Positions 1 through 7,877 of a DNA stretch of 25,731 bases are shown one piece after another. The position numbers were made by a program, and so were the translations under genes. Numbering within the stretch: position 1 is the first letter of the stretch; each line of letters opens with the position of its first letter. The stretch is from SIG607 sp045614505 (lineage in GTDB: Bacteria; Bacillota; Clostridia; Oscillospirales; Acutalibacteraceae), in NCBI GenBank assembly GCA_045614505.1, contig JAZLDA010000044.1:1-25731 (forward strand), read 5' to 3'. The notes beneath the pieces are model-generated. The model was given only the letters and a program-made list of their open reading frames with translations, was not told the origin of the DNA and did no database searches.

Positions 1-237
1 ATAGGTGGGGAAATTACAAAAGACTTTAATCTGTCAAGGTGTAACAAATTATCTGCTGTCTCGGTGCGAAATGTAATGGAAAATTTAGCAGATGTTACAG
101 GACAAACAGTTACATTTTCTAAAACTGCAATTAACTCTGCTTTTGAAACAAGTTCGGGTGCGACTGACGGCAGTACAAGTAAAGAATGGGATTCACTTGT
201 TGCAAGCCGACCTGATTGGACAATAACGCTTGTTTAG
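1..237 (+). CDS. C-terminal end of a phage tail/baseplate-type structural protein (5' truncated)
   Basis: The open frame enters from the left edge and stops with TAG at 235-237, giving 78 visible residues. The visible part has a leucine-rich-repeat flavour (DFNLSRCNKLSAVSVRNVM, then NLADVTGQTVTFSKTAIN) and ends in a tryptophan-containing DWTITLV. This type of C-terminus is common in large minor structural proteins of Firmicute prophages and in BspA-like surface proteins. The next three genes form a lysis cassette in the same direction with short gaps, which favours a phage tail or baseplate protein. Only the end is present, so the domain content upstream is unknown. Confidence 0.6.
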   Translation: MGGEITKDFNLSRCNKLSAVSVRNVMENLADVTGQTVTFSKTAINSAFETSSGATDGSTSKEWDSLVASRPDWTITLV

Positions 238-249
238 GGAGGTGAGGAT

Positions 250-480
250 ATGAACACAGAAGTATTGGTGGCTCTCCTTTCTTTGGTAGGAACCCTACTC
301 GGTACACTGGCAGGTATACTGGCTTCAAGTAAATTGACCAGCTACCGCATTGAACAATTGGAGAAGAAAATGGATGCTGTTAATAGTTCCACAGCAGAGA
401 TTCCAACTATAAAGGCGGAGCTGGCAAGACTCAACAAAAGAGTTGCTCATTTAGAAGAATATCATCAGGAAAAAATTTAG
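250..480 (+). CDS. Small membrane-anchored coiled-coil phage protein (XhlA/lysis-cassette type)
   Basis: A 76-residue protein preceded by GGAGGTGA at 239-246, a good SD for the ATG. Residues about 5-25 form one hydrophobic segment (VALLSLVGTLLGTLAGILA). The rest is charged with heptad-like leucine/isoleucine spacing (RIEQLEKKMDAV, IPTIKAELARLNKRVAHLEE), so a membrane-anchored coiled coil is likely. It lies between the tail protein and the holin, where Firmicute prophages often encode a small haemolysin XhlA-like or holin-accessory protein. The exact family is not certain from sequence alone. Confidence 0.7.
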   Translation: MNTEVLVALLSLVGTLLGTLAGILASSKLTSYRIEQLEKKMDAVNSSTAEIPTIKAELARLNKRVAHLEEYHQEKI

Positions 481-493
481 GAGGAAATACATA

Positions 494-769
494 GTGGAAA
501 ATTTATTAACTTATTTAAACAATAGCTTAGTACTTATGGTGGTTATTGTTTGCCTCTGCGTAGGTTTTATAATTAAAAACTTAATCCCGACAGATAAGAT
601 TAACCGCTTTATACCGCTTATTGTCGCAGTACTGGGTGTCTTTCTTAATATATGGTACAATAGCTGGACAGTTACACCCGACGTCCTGCTCGGCGGTCTT
701 TTGTCCGGACTTGCTTCTACAGGATTACACCAGGTATTTAAGCAGTTTATAGAAAAAGGAGGTAAATAA
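494..769 (+). CDS. Phage holin (Hol44-like, holin superfamily V type)
   Basis: A 91-residue protein with a GTG start supported by GGAGGAA at 480-486. Three hydrophobic stretches are visible: residues 10-28 (SLVLMVVIVCLCVGFIIK), about 38-55 (FIPLIVAVLGVFLNIWY) and a glycine-rich one near 65-80 (LLGGLLSGLASTGLHQV). The segment before the second helix (PTDKINRFIPLIV) is typical of Hol44-like Firmicute holins, which permeabilise the membrane and release the endolysin. The stop is 2 nt before the amidase start, so the two are probably translated together. Confidence 0.82.
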   Translation: MENLLTYLNNSLVLMVVIVCLCVGFIIKNLIPTDKINRFIPLIVAVLGVFLNIWYNSWTVTPDVLLGGLLSGLASTGLHQVFKQFIEKGGK

Positions 770-771
770 TT

Positions 772-1557
772 ATGTCTTATAAAATTGCTTTAGACGCAGG
801 TCACGGTTTATATACTGCAGGAAAACGCTGCGATAAAACTCTTGACCCGAATGAAACCCGCGAGTGGGTACTCAATAACAGAATTGCTGTGTTTATCGAA
901 GAAGGTCTTAAAGCGTATACGGGGTATGAGCTTATCCGTACAGACGACCGAACAGGCAAAACCGATGTAAGCCGTCCAGAACGCTGCAGGAGAGCTAATG
1001 AATTTAAAGCAGATATTTTCTGCTCACTTCACGCCAATGCCGCAGAAAAGAAATTCTCAGGAGGCGGTATTGTGCTTTATGTCTGCAAAGGACTCAGTGC
1101 AAACGGTACAACCCGCACTCTACAGAAAGATTTATATGATAGGCTGATACAGCACACAGGTCTTAAGGGTAACCGCGCAAAGCCTCTTGGTCAGTATAAC
1201 TATGATGTATTGGTGCTCACCAATATGCCTGCAATTCTTTCGGAGCTGGGCTTTATGAACAGCACGGTAGATACACCGATAATTCTCACCGATACATTTG
1301 CTAAACAGGCCGCTCAGGCTTATATTGAGTTTTTTGTAGAACACGGCAATCTGAAAAAGATAAAGGATGATACTGAAACGGACAAGCCTTCCGGTTCTGA
1401 TGAGCCGAAGGAAGAGATAATTCCCTCCGAGCCGGACAACAATACAACTGAGGATAAAGAAACGGATACACCTGAGACCTCAGAAAAACAGACCCACACA
1501 ATCCTTTCCGTCCTTCGTTATCTCATTAAACTGATAATTGAATGGGCTAACGGCTAA
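772..1557 (+). CDS. Phage endolysin, N-acetylmuramoyl-L-alanine amidase (Amidase_3)
   Basis: A 261-residue zinc amidase that cleaves the MurNAc-L-Ala bond. The N-terminal catalytic domain (about 3-188) shows DAGHG (His11), the NETREW segment with Glu28, SLHANA (His87) and the later SELGFM carrying the catalytic glutamate. Residues about 195-240 are a low-complexity Glu/Thr/Pro/Asp linker. The last ~20 residues (ILSVLRYLIKLIIEWANG) form a hydrophobic or amphipathic helix instead of an obvious SH3 or LysM binding domain. There is no signal peptide, as expected for a holin-dependent enzyme. It is the last gene of the lysis cassette and ends 8 nt before a terminator. SD AGGAGG is at about 759-764. 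Confidence 0.92.
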   Translation: MSYKIALDAGHGLYTAGKRCDKTLDPNETREWVLNNRIAVFIEEGLKAYTGYELIRTDDRTGKTDVSRPERCRRANEFKADIFCSLHANAAEKKFSGGGIVLYVCKGLSANGTTRTLQKDLYDRLIQHTGLKGNRAKPLGQYNYDVLVLTNMPAILSELGFMNSTVDTPIILTDTFAKQAAQAYIEFFVEHGNLKKIKDDTETDKPSGSDEPKEEIIPSEPDNNTTEDKETDTPETSEKQTHTILSVLRYLIKLIIEWANG

Positions 1558-1565
1558 AGAAAATC

Positions 1566-1594
1566 ACCGCCTTGCTATAAAGCAGGGCGGTTTT
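1566..1594 (+). terminator. Intrinsic terminator after the prophage lysis cassette
   Basis: The arms CCGCCTTGCT (1567-1576) and AGCAGGGCGG (1581-1590) pair over 10 bp with one G-U, loop ATAA, followed by TTTT. It follows the endolysin stop directly. Confidence 0.88.
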
Positions 1595-1606
1595 ATATTA
1601 AAAAAG

Positions 1607-1654
1607 CGTGTGACATTTCGTGTGAACTTTCGTGTGAACTTTGGTGTGTTTTGT
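1607..1654. repeat. Tandem 12-bp repeat, four units
   Basis: Four contiguous 12-mers with no gaps: CGTGTGACATTT (1607-1618), CGTGTGAACTTT (1619-1630), CGTGTGAACTTT (1631-1642) and a degenerate GGTGTGTTTTGT (1643-1654). They sit between the prophage lysis terminator and the tRNA-Ser terminator, near the expected right attachment junction. The period is a multiple of three, so the minus strand could also read it as a four-residue SSHE repeat in a short open frame ending near 1598. Integrase arm-type binding sites are one possible role. Confidence 0.7.
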
Positions 1655-1724
1655 GTGATTTTTTAGTATTATTCTTGATATTTATTCTATAAATAATTTT
1701 TACATAACCACCGCAAAACACGTT

Positions 1725-1759
1725 AAAATAAAGGAAAACCACCATTTAAGGTGGTTTTC
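1725..1759 (-). terminator. Intrinsic terminator of the tRNA-Ser pair
   Basis: A perfect 10-bp stem, GAAAACCACC (1734-1743) with GGTGGTTTTC (1750-1759) and a 6-nt loop. Read on the minus strand it follows the tRNA-Ser(GCU) CCA end by 4 nt and runs into CCTTTATTTT. Confidence 0.85.
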
Positions 1760-1763
1760 TGTT

Positions 1764-1853
1764 TGGCGGAGTAGGAGAGACTTGAACTCTCGCGCCGGTT
1801 ACCCGACCTACGCCCTTAGCAGGGGCGCCTCGTCACCACTTGAGTACTACTCC
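1764..1853 (-). tRNA. tRNA-Ser (anticodon GCU)
   Basis: On the minus strand the 90-nt RNA begins GGAGTAG and ends CTACTCCGCCA, so CCA is encoded. The acceptor stem is 7 bp, the T arm has GTTCAAGTC, and there is a long class II variable arm as expected for serine. The anticodon loop CTGCTAA gives GCU, reading AGC/AGU. It is probably co-transcribed with the tRNA-Ser(UGA) gene 37 bp upstream on the same strand. Confidence 0.96.
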
Positions 1854-1890
1854 AAATGATAGCCGTTTTCAAAAATATTCTGAAAAGGTG

Positions 1891-1977
1891 TGGCGGAGAG
1901 GAAGGGATTCGAACCCTTGGCTCTTGCGAGTCACTGGTTTTCAAGACCAGCTCCTTAAACCACTCGGACACCTCTCC
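1891..1977 (-). tRNA. tRNA-Ser (anticodon UGA)
   Basis: An 87-nt minus-strand tRNA beginning GGAGAGG and ending CCTCTCCGCCA, with encoded CCA, T-loop GTTCGAATC and a long variable arm. The anticodon loop CTTGAAA gives UGA, reading UCN serine codons. It is the promoter-proximal gene of the two-tRNA unit. Confidence 0.96.
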
Positions 1978-1990
1978 GTGGACTTAAAAG

Positions 1991-2019
1991 AGTATAGCAT
2001 AATAGAGTGGCTTTGTCAA
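1991..2019 (-). promoter_or_regulatory. Sigma-A promoter for the tRNA-Ser pair
   Basis: On the minus strand TTGACA (2014-2019), a 17-bp spacer and TATACT (1991-1996). It lies 14 bp upstream of the mature tRNA-Ser(UGA) 5' end. The -35 is exact and the spacing optimal. Confidence 0.9.
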
Positions 2020-2052
2020 CACTTTTCTTGCTCTTTTTAATAAAATTTATGC

Positions 2053-2081
2053 TTGTCTTTTGTGTTATATTATGGTACCAT
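2053..2081 (+). promoter_or_regulatory. Possible sigma-A promoter for the alpha-galactosidase gene
   Basis: TTGTCT (2053-2058), 17-bp spacer, TACCAT (2076-2081). It is the best match in the intergenic space between the divergent tRNA promoter and the gene. The -10 is weak, which would suit an activated promoter. No clear operator is seen. Confidence 0.4.
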
Positions 2082-2116
2082 TACATTACAGTTTAACCTA
2101 ATTGCGGAGGTTTATT

Positions 2117-4306
2117 ATGATTAAATACGATGCCTTGAATAAGATTTTTCATTTGCAGACCAAAAACACAAGTTATGTTTTTGGCTTTTTAAAAGACAAG
2201 TTTCTCGTTCACCTATATTGGGGAAAGAAACTGAGCAGTGCTTCTTTTGATTATGATATGTTTATCGATTACCCTAAATACCGCAGAAATATGTGTGCCA
2301 GCGATTATAAGGAGTTTGCACTCTCACGTGACTGTTTGCCTGCCGAATACAGCACTTTCGGCAACACCGACCAGAGAACGCCTGCATTTCATGCGGTTTA
2401 TAAGAACGGTTCTTTTATTACCGAACTTCTTTACGATTCACATATTATATATAAGGGTAAGAAAATGCTTTCCGGTCTTCCTACAACCTACGCAGAAAAC
2501 GATGATGAGGCAGATTCTTTGGAACTTACATTAAAGGATGAACTAACAGGACTGAAAATAGTTCTGTCGTATTCTGTGTTTAATGACCTTGACGCAATAA
2601 CAAGAAGTGTTAAAATTATTAATGAAGGTAATGACAGAGCACGTCTTGAATCTGTGCTTTCTGCGGTTATTGATTTTAAGGACAGTGAATATGATTTTAT
2701 CCATCTTCCCGGTGCCTGGGCAAGAGAGCGTCATCCCGAGAGAGTTCCTCTGATGGGTGGTAAGCAAATAGTTGACAGTGCGCGAGGTAACAGCTCGGCA
2801 CAGCATAATCCCTTCTTTGCTTTGGTAGGGAAAAATACCGATGAAAATAACGGTGACGCATACGGATTTAATCTTGTATACAGTGGTAATTTCACCGCCG
2901 GTGTTGAGGTAGACCCCTATAATACATCCCGTGCTTTTATCGGAATTAATCCCTTCGGTTTTTCCTGGCAGCTTGACTGTGGGGAAGAGTTTGTTTCTCC
3001 TGAAGCGGTTCTTGTATACTCTGATGAAGGTATCGGAGGAATGTCGCGAATTTATCACAAACTTTACCGCACGCGGCTCTGTCGCGGAAAATTCCGCGAT
3101 ATTGAGCGCTACGTGCTTATTAACAACTGGGAAGCGACATATTTTAACTTTGATGAAGAGAAAATTCTGAATATTGCTAAAAAGGCTTCCGAAGTTGGAG
3201 TAGAACTACTTGTTCTCGATGACGGATGGTTTGGCAAAAGAAACAACGATCATTCTTCCCTTGGCGACTGGTATGTTAATACTGAAAAGCTTCCTGGTGG
3301 TCTTACTCAGTTGGCACAAAAGATTAATGACATGGGAATGAAGTTTGGCTTATGGTTTGAGCCTGAAATGGTATCACCCGACAGCGAGTGTTATCGCGCT
3401 CATCCCGACTGGTGCATTCACTCAAAAGACCGTATCCGTTCAGAGGGCAGAAATCAGTTGGTGCTTGATTTATCCCGACAGGATGTATGTGATTACGTAT
3501 ACAAATGTCTGTATGATAATCTTTCCACCGTTAACATTTCATATGTTAAATGGGATTATAACCGAACAATGAGTAATATTGGTTCTGCATTGCTGCCGGC
3601 TGACAGACAGGGCGAATTTTTCCATAGATACATTTTAGGCCTCTATTCAGTTCTTGAAAAACTCACCTCTGAATTTCCCGATGTTCTTTTTGAAAGCTGT
3701 AGTTCCGGTGGCTCGCGCTTCGACCCGGGTATGCTTTATTATATGCCTCAGACCTGGACAAGTGACGATACCGACGCCTTAGAGCGCGTCTTTATTCAGT
3801 ACGGTACAAGTATGTGCTATCCTTATTCTGCTATGGGTGCCCATGTTTCCATAGTTCCCAATCATCAGGTAGGAAGAGTGACACCGATTACTGCCCGAGG
3901 CAATATTGCTATGATGGGTCAGTTCGGTTATGAATTGGATCTTAACAAGCTTTCCGACAGTGAAATTGAAACTGTAAAGGAACAAATCAGAACATATAAA
4001 AAACTCGGTCCTGTTTTCCATAAGGGTGATTTGTTCCGTCTTGTTACACCCGAAAACGGAAATTTTGTAAGCAATGAATTTATTTCAGAAGATGGAGATA
4101 CGGTTATTGTTACGAACTGTGTACTTCGCGCTGTTCCAAATTCATCGGTTTATTACCTGAAACTTAAAGGGCTTGACCGCAATGCTCAGTATGTTCTTGA
4201 GGAAACAGGAAAGGTATACGGCGGTGATATTCTTATGTCGTCTGGTATTCCTTATCAATTATCTAATGACTATGAGTCAAAGATACTTGTATTCAATAAA
4301 ATGTAA
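2117..4306 (+). CDS. Alpha-galactosidase, glycoside hydrolase family 36
   Basis: A 729-residue retaining alpha-galactosidase that would release terminal alpha-galactose from raffinose-family sugars or galactomannan. An N-terminal beta-sandwich domain (about 1-320) precedes the catalytic barrel. Signature segments are LLVLDDGWFG (Asp368-Asp369), KWDYNR with the expected nucleophile Asp480, ESCSSGG, and WTSDDTDA with the expected acid/base Asp550; the 70-residue spacing matches characterised GH36 enzymes. No signal peptide is seen, so it is cytoplasmic and relies on sugar uptake encoded elsewhere. The start is ATG 2117 because GGAGG at 2106-2110 lies 6 nt upstream; an in-frame TTG at 2102 would put the SD inside the gene. 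The gene stands alone with its own terminator and no transporter nearby. The family call is strong; the preferred substrate cannot be read from sequence. Confidence 0.95.
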   Translation: MIKYDALNKIFHLQTKNTSYVFGFLKDKFLVHLYWGKKLSSASFDYDMFIDYPKYRRNMCASDYKEFALSRDCLPAEYSTFGNTDQRTPAFHAVYKNGSFITELLYDSHIIYKGKKMLSGLPTTYAENDDEADSLELTLKDELTGLKIVLSYSVFNDLDAITRSVKIINEGNDRARLESVLSAVIDFKDSEYDFIHLPGAWARERHPERVPLMGGKQIVDSARGNSSAQHNPFFALVGKNTDENNGDAYGFNLVYSGNFTAGVEVDPYNTSRAFIGINPFGFSWQLDCGEEFVSPEAVLVYSDEGIGGMSRIYHKLYRTRLCRGKFRDIERYVLINNWEATYFNFDEEKILNIAKKASEVGVELLVLDDGWFGKRNNDHSSLGDWYVNTEKLPGGLTQLAQKINDMGMKFGLWFEPEMVSPDSECYRAHPDWCIHSKDRIRSEGRNQLVLDLSRQDVCDYVYKCLYDNLSTVNISYVKWDYNRTMSNIGSALLPADRQGEFFHRYILGLYSVLEKLTSEFPDVLFESCSSGGSRFDPGMLYYMPQTWTSDDTDALERVFIQYGTSMCYPYSAMGAHVSIVPNHQVGRVTPITARGNIAMMGQFGYELDLNKLSDSEIETVKEQIRTYKKLGPVFHKGDLFRLVTPENGNFVSNEFISEDGDTVIVTNCVLRAVPNSSVYYLKLKGLDRNAQYVLEETGKVYGGDILMSSGIPYQLSNDYESKILVFNKM

Positions 4307-4310
4307 TTTA

Positions 4311-4345
4311 ATAAGCCGTGATTTAGTCACGGCTTATGTTTATAT
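4311..4345 (+). terminator. Intrinsic terminator after the alpha-galactosidase gene
   Basis: A perfect 11-bp stem ATAAGCCGTGA (4311-4321) / TCACGGCTTAT (4327-4337), loop TTTAG, followed by GTTTATAT. It begins 4 nt after the stop codon. Confidence 0.85.
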
Positions 4346-4411
4346 ATTATATGACATAAATTTAACAAAGTAATTTATCGTTGCAAAATAGTGTATAAAA
4401 AAGTTTGATAA

Positions 4412-4456
4412 ATTTGTCACAAAGTAGTTGACAAATAGAATGTGGCTTACTATAAT
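4412..4456 (+). promoter_or_regulatory. Consensus sigma-A promoter of serC-serA overlapped by a palindromic operator candidate
   Basis: TTGACA (4428-4433), 17-bp spacer, TATAAT (4451-4456) is an exact consensus promoter 33 bp upstream of serC. A perfect inverted repeat ATTTGTCA (4412-4419) / TGACAAAT (4429-4436) with a 9-bp centre covers the -35 box. A dimeric repressor bound there would block RNA polymerase. No riboswitch-like or T-box fold is evident in the short leader. Confidence 0.8.
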
Positions 4457-4489
4457 GGTAACATATTCGAATTTTTGGAGGAATTAATA

Positions 4490-5572
4490 ATGGCAAGAGT
4501 TTATAATTTTAGTGCCGGCCCTTCGATGTTGCCGGAAGATGTTCTGAAAACTGCAGCAGCAGAAATGCTTGAATACGGTAACAGCGGACAGTCTGTTATG
4601 GAAATGTCTCACCGTTCAAAGGAATACCAGGCAATTATTGATGAAGCTGAGGCAAATCTTCGCGAGATAATGAACATTCCAGACAACTACACAGTTCTTT
4701 TCCTGCAGGGTGGCGCATCTACACAGTTCGCTATGGTTCCCATGAACCTAATGAACAAAAACAAAAAGGCTGATTATGTTATTACAGGTCAGTGGGCAAA
4801 GAAGGCTTATAAAGAAGCTGCCCGTTACGGTAACGCGCGTGTTATCGCTTCTTCTGAGGATAAAACCTTCTCATATATCCCCAAAATCACTCCTGATATG
4901 ATCGATCCAGAGGCTGATTATGTTCATATTTGTATGAATAATACTATTTACGGCACAAAATGGCATAATCTTCCCGAGACAGGAGATATTCCGCTTGTTG
5001 CAGATATTTCCAGTTGCATCCTTTCCGAGCCTATTGATGTTACTAAGTTCGGTGTGCTTTATGCAGGTGCTCAGAAGAACGTTGCTCCCGCAGGTCTTAC
5101 AATCGTAATAATTAGAAATGACCTTATCGGCAATGCAATGGATATTACTCCCACAATGCTTAACTACCAGACTCATTCCGATAACGGCTCTATGTTCAAT
5201 ACACCTCCTTGCTATACCATTTACATTGCAGGACTTGTATTTAAGTGGATTAAGGAAATCGGCGGTCTTAAGTATATGAAAAAGATTAACACCGAAAAAG
5301 CCGCAATGCTTTATGATTTCCTTGATAACAGCAAGCTCTTTAAGGGTACTGTTGTGGCTGAGGACCGTTCTCTTATGAATGTTCCTTTCATCACAGGTAA
5401 TGATGAATTAGATGCTAAATTTGTTGCGGCTTCTAAGGCTGCAGGCTTTGTAAACCTTAAAGGTCACAGAAGCGTAGGTGGTATGCGCGCATCTATTTAT
5501 AACGCAATGCCTATTGAGGGTGTTAAAGAACTTGTTGAGTTTATGAAGAAATTTGAAGAGGAGAACGCGTAA
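4490..5572 (+). CDS. serC: Phosphoserine aminotransferase
   Basis: A 360-residue PLP enzyme converting 3-phosphohydroxypyruvate and glutamate to O-phosphoserine in serine synthesis. It opens with the family hallmark FSAGPSMLPEDVL, has LQGGASTQFAMVPMN for phosphate/PLP contacts, and carries the PLP lysine at Lys196 in YAGAQKNVAPAG. The start is ATG 4490 with GGAGGAA at 4477-4483. A longer in-frame GTG at 4442 lies upstream of the -10 box and cannot be on the mRNA. The stop overlaps the serA ATG by one base (TAATG), indicating translational coupling with the previous step of the pathway. Length and motifs are normal for the family. Confidence 0.97.
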   Translation: MARVYNFSAGPSMLPEDVLKTAAAEMLEYGNSGQSVMEMSHRSKEYQAIIDEAEANLREIMNIPDNYTVLFLQGGASTQFAMVPMNLMNKNKKADYVITGQWAKKAYKEAARYGNARVIASSEDKTFSYIPKITPDMIDPEADYVHICMNNTIYGTKWHNLPETGDIPLVADISSCILSEPIDVTKFGVLYAGAQKNVAPAGLTIVIIRNDLIGNAMDITPTMLNYQTHSDNGSMFNTPPCYTIYIAGLVFKWIKEIGGLKYMKKINTEKAAMLYDFLDNSKLFKGTVVAEDRSLMNVPFITGNDELDAKFVAASKAAGFVNLKGHRSVGGMRASIYNAMPIEGVKELVEFMKKFEEENA

Positions 5573-6732
5573 TGTATCCTATTAAAACTTATAATAAAAT
5601 TGCTAAAATCGGTCTCGATAACTTTGATAACAAATATGAAATCGGTGATGATGTAGCTGCTCCTGTGGGCGCTATTGTACGTTCCGCTGCTCTTCACGAA
5701 GAACAGTTTGACAAGTCACTCCTTGCTATTGCAAGAGCAGGCGCCGGTACAAATAATATTCCCATTGACCGTTGCAGTGATGAGGGTATCGTTGTTTTCA
5801 ATACCCCCGGTGCAAACGCAAACGCTGTTAAAGAGCTTGTGCTTGCAGGTCTTCTCATTTCTTCCCGCCGTATTCTTCCTGCCATTGAGTGGGCAAAGAC
5901 TCTTAAAGGAAACGGTGACCAGGTTGGCAAAATGGTTGAAAAAGGTAAATCTGCATTTGTCGGTCCAGAAATCCGTGGCAAAAAGCTGGGTGTTATCGGT
6001 CTCGGCGCAATAGGTGTTCTTGTGGCAAATGCCGCCAATCAGCTTGGTATGAAGGTTTACGGCTATGACCCGTACCTTTCTCTCCAGAACGCCTGGAACC
6101 TTTCTCATCACATTATTCGCGCAAACGATATGAAGGAAATTTTTGAGAACTGCGATTACATTTCTCTTCATATTCCGCTTACTAAAGACACAAAAGGCAC
6201 AATAGATGCTGCTGCACTTGCTATGATGAAGGACGGAGTTCGCATACTTAACTTTGCGAGAGACGGACTTGTTAACAGCACCGATATGATTGTTGCTCTT
6301 GAGCAGGGAAAGGTTGCTTCCTATGTGGTTGATTTCCCGACAGATGAAATGATTGGCGTTAACGGTGTTATTTGCATTCCACATCTCGGCGCTTCTACTC
6401 CTGAGTCTGAAGACAACTGTGCAGTAATGGCGGCAAAACAGCTTATTGACTACATTGAAAATGGTAATATCGTCAACTCCGTGAATCTGCCCAATATTTC
6501 AATGCCTAAGAGCGGTGAGAAGCGAGTTTGTATCATTCACAAAAATATTCCCAATATGCTTACTGCCATAACCACTATAGTTGCAAGGGATAATGTGAAT
6601 ATTGAAAACCTTCTCAATAAATCAAGAGGCGAAATCGCTTACACTATGCTGGATGTAAATGAATGCGACACCGATACAATTCAGAAGCACCTCTCGGATA
6701 TTGACGGTGTAATCAGAGTTCGTATAATCTGA
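5572..6732 (+). CDS. serA: D-3-phosphoglycerate dehydrogenase, short ACT-domain form
   Basis: A 386-residue enzyme oxidising 3-phosphoglycerate to 3-phosphohydroxypyruvate with NAD, supplying SerC. The nucleotide-binding domain shows GLGAIG (143-148) with Asp166 at the end of the following strand, favouring NAD. The expected catalytic triad is Arg230 (NFARDG), Glu259 (PTDEMIG) and His271 (PHLGAST). Residues about 318-386 form a C-terminal ACT domain (RVCIIHKNIPNMLTAITTIV), the usual site of serine feedback control. The intervening domain of the ~525-residue form is absent, typical of compact clostridial enzymes. It is coupled to serC through TAATG and ends in a strong terminator. Confidence 0.96.
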   Translation: MYPIKTYNKIAKIGLDNFDNKYEIGDDVAAPVGAIVRSAALHEEQFDKSLLAIARAGAGTNNIPIDRCSDEGIVVFNTPGANANAVKELVLAGLLISSRRILPAIEWAKTLKGNGDQVGKMVEKGKSAFVGPEIRGKKLGVIGLGAIGVLVANAANQLGMKVYGYDPYLSLQNAWNLSHHIIRANDMKEIFENCDYISLHIPLTKDTKGTIDAAALAMMKDGVRILNFARDGLVNSTDMIVALEQGKVASYVVDFPTDEMIGVNGVICIPHLGASTPESEDNCAVMAAKQLIDYIENGNIVNSVNLPNISMPKSGEKRVCIIHKNIPNMLTAITTIVARDNVNIENLLNKSRGEIAYTMLDVNECDTDTIQKHLSDIDGVIRVRII

Positions 6733-6746
6733 TTTCATTTCTTCAG

Positions 6747-6777
6747 AAAAAAGACCTTGCTATGCAGGGTCTTTTTT
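6747..6777 (+). terminator. Intrinsic terminator after serC-serA
   Basis: AAAAAAGACCTTGC (6747-6760) pairs with GCAGGGTCTTTTTT (6764-6777) over 14 bp with one G-U and loop TAT, so the A and T tracts form the lower stem. The ComEC-like gene starts only 25 bp later, so partial readthrough may feed it. A weak TTGCTA-N17-TAAACT promoter match (6757-6785) overlaps the hairpin. Confidence 0.9.
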
Positions 6778-6802
6778 GGTAAACTTAACTCGAGGTGCGA
6801 GT

Positions 6803-7873
6803 ATGAAATATTTAAAAATAACATTTTGTGTAATTCTCAGTTTAATGCTGATTTTTACAGTCGGTTGCACTCCGCAAAATATAGAGCCAATAGGGAATAA
6901 CGATGCATCTTCTGATACTTTGAGTGTACATTTTATCGATGTAGGGCAGGGGGATTCAGCGTTTATCGTGTTTCCGGACGGTAAAACTATGCTGATTGAT
7001 GCCGGAGAGAATGTATACGGCTCTGTTGTGTCTGATTATATTAAAAAATTAGGCTACAACACTTTAAACTATGTAATAGGCACTCATCCTCATTCAGACC
7101 ATATCGGCGGTCTTGAGGAGATTATCAGAGGATTTGAAGTGGAAAGTGTATATATGCCAAAAGTTTCCGCTAATACCAAAACCTTTGAAGGTCTGCTTAC
7201 TGTAATTAAAGATAAGGGACTGACCGTAAACACCGCAAAAAAAGATGTTTATATTATAGATAAAGAAAATTTACAGGTGAAAATTCTGTCTCCGGTTCGG
7301 GAAGAATATCCTGAACTTAACAATTATTCTGCAGTAGTGATGCTAACCTATTTCAGCAACAGATTTTTATTTACCGGAGATGCCGAAACGGATGTAGAAG
7401 GGGAGCTTTCAGGTGATATTTCCTGTGACGTGCTTAAGGTAGGGCACCACGGAAGCAGTACATCCTCTTCCTTAAAATTTCTTAAATCAGTAAAGCCGAA
7501 ATATGCCGTTATTTCCTGCGGTAAGGAAAATAAATACGGACATCCTCACGTTGAAATTTTAAGCCGTCTCTCTAAAATAGGAGCTGCAGTTTTGCGCACC
7601 GACATAAGCGGTACTATTGTGATTGAGTCAGACGGTACTACTATAAGACTGTCTGAGAATGTCGTGACATTGGAACCTAATGCTTCTTCCTGGAATAACT
7701 CTTCCGGTGAAGAGGTTAAATACATTCTCAATACTTCCTCTAAAAAAATACATTTACCCGACTGCGGCTCGGTAAAGGAAATGAAAAGTGAGAACCGTGC
7801 CGAGTCCTGTGAATCAATAGACCAGCTAATAGCAGACGGATTCGTCCCCTGCGGAAGCTGTAAACCGGAGTGA
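6803..7873 (+). CDS. ComEC/Rec2-like metallo-beta-lactamase-fold lipoprotein with C-terminal Cys-rich domain
   Basis: A 356-residue exported lipoprotein. The signal peptide ends in lipobox TVGC, lipidated Cys22. The metallo-beta-lactamase fold (about 45-300) resembles the C-terminal hydrolase of competence protein ComEC: FIDVGQGDSAFI, THPHSDHIGG with metal ligands His95, His97, Asp99 and His100, FTGDAE (Asp193) and KVGHHGSSTS (His215). The last ~50 residues (YILNTSSKKIHLPDCGSV ... GFVPCGSCKP) form a small cysteine-containing domain resembling the Ada zinc-binding fold, seen in other clostridial proteins of this type. The start is ATG 6803 with SD GAGGTG (6792-6797); the in-frame TTG at 6776 is in the preceding terminator. 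A DUF3006 gene follows after 4 nt, a recurring pair. The natural substrate (DNA, nucleotide or other) is unknown. Confidence 0.88.
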   Translation: MKYLKITFCVILSLMLIFTVGCTPQNIEPIGNNDASSDTLSVHFIDVGQGDSAFIVFPDGKTMLIDAGENVYGSVVSDYIKKLGYNTLNYVIGTHPHSDHIGGLEEIIRGFEVESVYMPKVSANTKTFEGLLTVIKDKGLTVNTAKKDVYIIDKENLQVKILSPVREEYPELNNYSAVVMLTYFSNRFLFTGDAETDVEGELSGDISCDVLKVGHHGSSTSSSLKFLKSVKPKYAVISCGKENKYGHPHVEILSRLSKIGAAVLRTDISGTIVIESDGTTIRLSENVVTLEPNASSWNNSSGEEVKYILNTSSKKIHLPDCGSVKEMKSENRAESCESIDQLIADGFVPCGSCKPE

Positions 7874-7877
7874 TAAA

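Noticed and set aside
1600..1690. 3' end of an integrase gene on the minus strand (frame with SSHE repeats ending near 1598)
   Set aside because: The frame shows no tyrosine-recombinase motif and its repeats are explained by the 12-bp tandem DNA repeat.
1840..2040. Short plus-strand frame across the tRNA-Ser genes
   Set aside because: It runs through two complete tRNAs on the other strand and has no SD.
2543..3058. 171-codon antisense frame in the alpha-galactosidase gene
   Set aside because: Shadow of the GH36 gene with no supporting signals.
4442..4489. Longer serC N-terminus from GTG 4442
   Set aside because: This start lies between the -35 and -10 boxes, upstream of the transcription start.
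5716..6384. 222-codon open frame antisense to serA
   Set aside because: It lies opposite a fully conserved enzyme gene, has no SD or recognisable domain, and follows from the codon use of serA.
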